Below are positions 14,779 to 16,627 of a stretch of 16,627 bases of DNA, piece by piece (within the stretch, counting starts at the first letter, position 1; every line of letters begins with the position of its first letter). Location: NCBI GenBank assembly GCA_949067325.1, contig CARTDZ010000014.1, positions 9,151 to 25,777 of the forward strand, written 5' to 3'. The position numbers and the translations under genes were made by a program. Source of the DNA: an uncultured Eubacteriales bacterium. GTDB lineage: Bacteria; Bacillota; Clostridia; Christensenellales; UBA1242. Below the pieces are notes generated by a model that worked only from the letters and a program-made list of their open reading frames with translations, ran no database searches and had not been told where the DNA came from.

Positions 14779-15588
14779 ATGTCCAACTTGACCAATGAAA
14801 TTCCACAAACAGAACAATCTATTCAGACTGAAAGTTCTCAAAATGCAAATCAACAAAATCAATCTGAACAATATCGTTTTCGTCTTGAAAACTTTGAAGG
14901 GCCGCTAGATCTTCTTCTACATCTTATAAAAGACGCAAAGCTCGATATCATGCAAGTTAAGCTTGCAGACATCACAGAGCAGTATCTTGAGTATATGACT
15001 GATATCGACAGTATTGACATGGATAGGGCAAGCGAGTTTATCATTGTCGCAGCCACTCTTATCGAAATCAAATCAAAAAGTCTTCTTCCTGTAGAGCAGG
15101 AAGAACTGCCAGAAGAAGAGGATAGCGAGGCACTTCTTCTTCAAAGACTTAAGGAATACGAACTTTTTAAACAAACAGGCCAACGCTTGAAAGAAATTGA
15201 AGACATAAACAAACTTTATCGCGCACCAGGCAAGGAAACTGAAAAAGTCAAAATAGTGATAAAAGATATGGTGCTTGACAAGCTTCTCGACGCTTTTGCA
15301 AACCTTCTTGCAAAAAAAGAAGCACGCGGTGAAGAAAAACCACAACCAAAAAAGATAGTCAAAGACCGCTTCACAGTCGCTGAAAAAATGCTTTCAATTC
15401 GCGACTACGCTCGCCAAAATCGACGCTTTGTCTTTGAAGACCTTTATAGCGAAGATATGACAAAGTCAGAAATGATAAATGTCTTCTTGGCACTACTTGA
15501 ACTATTAAAACTGCAGTCAATCAGGGTGGAACAAGCGGGTCAATTCAATCAAATCAGTATTATTTCAAATGAGGTAAACAATGGATAA
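14779..15588 (+). CDS. scpA: Segregation and condensation protein A (kleisin)
   Basis: ScpA is the kleisin that bridges the SMC heads and, with ScpB, forms the bacterial condensin that organises and segregates the chromosome. The family signature FRLENFEGPLDLLLHLI begins at residue 34, followed by ITEQYLEYM and EFIIVAATLIEIKSKSLLP. The C-terminal winged-helix region (about 196-262) ends in LLKLQSIRVEQ...FNQISI. The first 32 residues are an extra Gln/Asn/Ser/Thr/Glu-rich tail, likely disordered and not part of the usual kleisin fold. AGAGGA lies upstream at a suitable distance from the ATG, which fixes the start. The length of 269 is slightly above the usual 240-260 because of the tail. Its stop overlaps scpB by eight bases. 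Confidence 0.97.
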   Translation: MSNLTNEIPQTEQSIQTESSQNANQQNQSEQYRFRLENFEGPLDLLLHLIKDAKLDIMQVKLADITEQYLEYMTDIDSIDMDRASEFIIVAATLIEIKSKSLLPVEQEELPEEEDSEALLLQRLKEYELFKQTGQRLKEIEDINKLYRAPGKETEKVKIVIKDMVLDKLLDAFANLLAKKEARGEEKPQPKKIVKDRFTVAEKMLSIRDYARQNRRFVFEDLYSEDMTKSEMINVFLALLELLKLQSIRVEQAGQFNQISIISNEVNNG

Positions 15589-16312
15589 CAAAGAGCAAAC
15601 TTACAATCTCAAAGACGTCATCTATTCAATACTTTTCGTTGCTGGCGACGGCGTAGAAAAGTCATTTTTGGCAGAAAAATTGAATCAAAGCGAAAAGCAA
15701 GTTGAAAAGGCACTCAAAGAACTTGAAGAAGAACTCTCAGGCTCTTGTGGGGTGCATTTGCTACGTTACAAAAACAAAGTTCAGCTTTCTTCAAATCCAA
15801 ATTACGCAACGCTTATAAGCGACGTTCTCAACCCAATTCGCGAAAAATCTCTCACTCGTGCTGCTCTTGAAACTCTTGCAATTATCGCCTACAAACAACC
15901 AATCACCAAGCTTGAAGTCGAAGATGTGCGTCGTGTAAATTCAGATTATGCCGTTCAAATCCTTCTCGACCAAGACATGATTGAAGTGGTGGGTCGCAAA
16001 GACGCTGTTGGCAAACCATTGCTTTTTGGCACAACTGACAATTTCTTGAAAAGATTTAATATCGAAAACCTCTCAGACCTGCCTGATTATGAAGAACTTA
16101 TGCAGCGTATCAAAACTCTTCGAGCTGAAGAAGAGGAGGAAACAAAATCTGACAGCCTCTTCAAAGATGTTCAGGACCTTGAGTTTAATGAGGAACTTCC
16201 AGACTTCCTAAAAGGCGAAAATGTAACTCTTGTAAGCGGCGAAAAAGCTCTTGAAGAAAAACTTGCCTCACTCAAAACTGAAGAGGGTGACGAGCAACCA
16301 AATATAGGCTAA
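15581..16312 (+). CDS. scpB: Segregation and condensation protein B
   Basis: ScpB dimers bind the middle of ScpA and regulate the SMC ring. Two winged-helix domains are recognisable: the first over about 10-85, and the second containing the family signature ALETLAIIAYKQPITKLEVEDVR and then GRKDAVGKPLLFGTTDNFL. After the folded part (about residue 175) comes a 65-residue acidic tail rich in E and D, longer than in many ScpB proteins, which are near 190-200 residues. The start lies inside scpA with GAGGT eight bases upstream, indicating translational coupling and balanced output of the two partners. Confidence 0.97.
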   Translation: MDNKEQTYNLKDVIYSILFVAGDGVEKSFLAEKLNQSEKQVEKALKELEEELSGSCGVHLLRYKNKVQLSSNPNYATLISDVLNPIREKSLTRAALETLAIIAYKQPITKLEVEDVRRVNSDYAVQILLDQDMIEVVGRKDAVGKPLLFGTTDNFLKRFNIENLSDLPDYEELMQRIKTLRAEEEEETKSDSLFKDVQDLEFNEELPDFLKGENVTLVSGEKALEEKLASLKTEEGDEQPNIG

Positions 16313-16353
16313 AAGCAAACATTTTTTGCACTCCTTCTCGCATACAATAGCCT

Positions 16354-16605
16354 ATGCAAGAAGAAATAGAAGATTTTATCGAAAATGATTATATAAACAA
16401 CAACGGCGTAAGCGGCAAAATACCGCTGCCGTTTTCTTATTTTATTGAAAAGGAAGAAGAGGAAGGCCTTTTTGATGACGTCTACAATATCTATCAAAAA
16501 CCCACATTAAAAGATAGAATAAAAGTCTATCCTTTTGTCTTTCTCGCTTTTCTATTGTTAGGCTCACTTCTTCTTTTATTGGTGAACTTATGCAACACTT
16601 TCTAA
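16354..16605 (+). CDS. Small acidic protein with one C-terminal membrane span (83 aa)
   Basis: I do not recognise this protein. Residues 1-57 are hydrophilic and acidic (EEIEDFIEND, EKEEEEGLFDD) and residues 58-80 form a single hydrophobic span (VYPFVFLAFLLLGSLLLLLVNL), close to a tail-anchored layout. It begins 41 bases after scpB on the same strand, and codon use matches its neighbours. There is no Shine-Dalgarno site. Instead TACAAT (16343-16348) ends five bases before the ATG, which would fit a leaderless transcript but lacks a -35. It could also be read on the scpA-scpB message. Confidence 0.6.
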   Translation: MQEEIEDFIENDYINNNGVSGKIPLPFSYFIEKEEEEGLFDDVYNIYQKPTLKDRIKVYPFVFLAFLLLGSLLLLLVNLCNTF

Positions 16606-16627
16606 ACCAAAATGCACAACCAAAAGG
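16590..16627 (+). CDS. Possible start of another gene, running off the window
   Basis: An ATG at 16590 opens a frame (MQHFLNQNAQPK) that stays open to the last base. It overlaps the end of the 83-aa gene by 16 bases, with GGTGA at 16581-16585 upstream, the same overlap style as elsewhere in the window. Only 12 codons are visible, so the identity is unknown. Confidence 0.35.
   Translation, partial: MQHFLNQNAQPK

Overview
The window comes from a low-GC Gram-positive bacterium, most likely an anaerobic, gut-type member of the Clostridia. The signs are an AT-rich sequence, AGGAGG-type ribosome binding sites, gene order shared with Bacillota (mutS-mutL-miaA-ynbB; a SpoIIM-like gene and a DacF-like gene ahead of scpA-scpB) and the standard bacterial code with TAA and TGA stops. 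It is chromosomal and mostly housekeeping. I see no rRNA, tRNA, CRISPR array, insertion sequence, phage gene or recognisable defence locus.

Layout. (1) Positions 1-305 hold the 3' end of a trpF-like gene, closed by a strong hairpin terminator at 321-356. (2) Two genes run on the minus strand. A class A penicillin-binding protein (2052-4286) is followed by a 522-residue, helix-rich cytoplasmic protein of unknown function (394-1962). The unknown gene has its own promoter, in which a run of nine G's fills the spacer between a perfect TTGACA and a perfect TATAAT. This is the layout of a phase-variable promoter and is the most interesting object in the window. (3) A tight plus-strand operon, 4413-12196, reads miaB-mutS-mutL-miaA-ynbB, driven by a promoter at 4341-4369. 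It pairs the two enzymes that build 2-methylthio-N6-prenyl adenosine in tRNA with the MutS/MutL mismatch-repair pair, and ends with a PLP enzyme. The MiaB lacks its usual C-terminal TRAM domain. (4) After a repeat-bearing gap and a terminator come a SpoIIM-like membrane protein (12403-13020) and a D,D-carboxypeptidase (13092-14267). (5) A 511-bp gap (14268-14778) holds a dense GCAAAA array, a palindrome, a terminator, a promoter with extended -10 and a C/A-rich leader with 14-bp repeats. (6) scpA-scpB (14779-16312), encoding the kleisin and winged-helix partners of SMC, are followed by a small single-span membrane protein and the start of one more frame that runs off the end.

How the genes work together. 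Regions 2 and 4 bear on peptidoglycan building and trimming, region 3 on replication fidelity and decoding fidelity, and region 6 on chromosome segregation. Nothing here is clearly a new multi-gene system. The features that deserve follow-up are the candidate phase-variable switch on the unknown helical protein, the TRAM-less MiaB and the repeat arrays on both sides of the carboxypeptidase gene.
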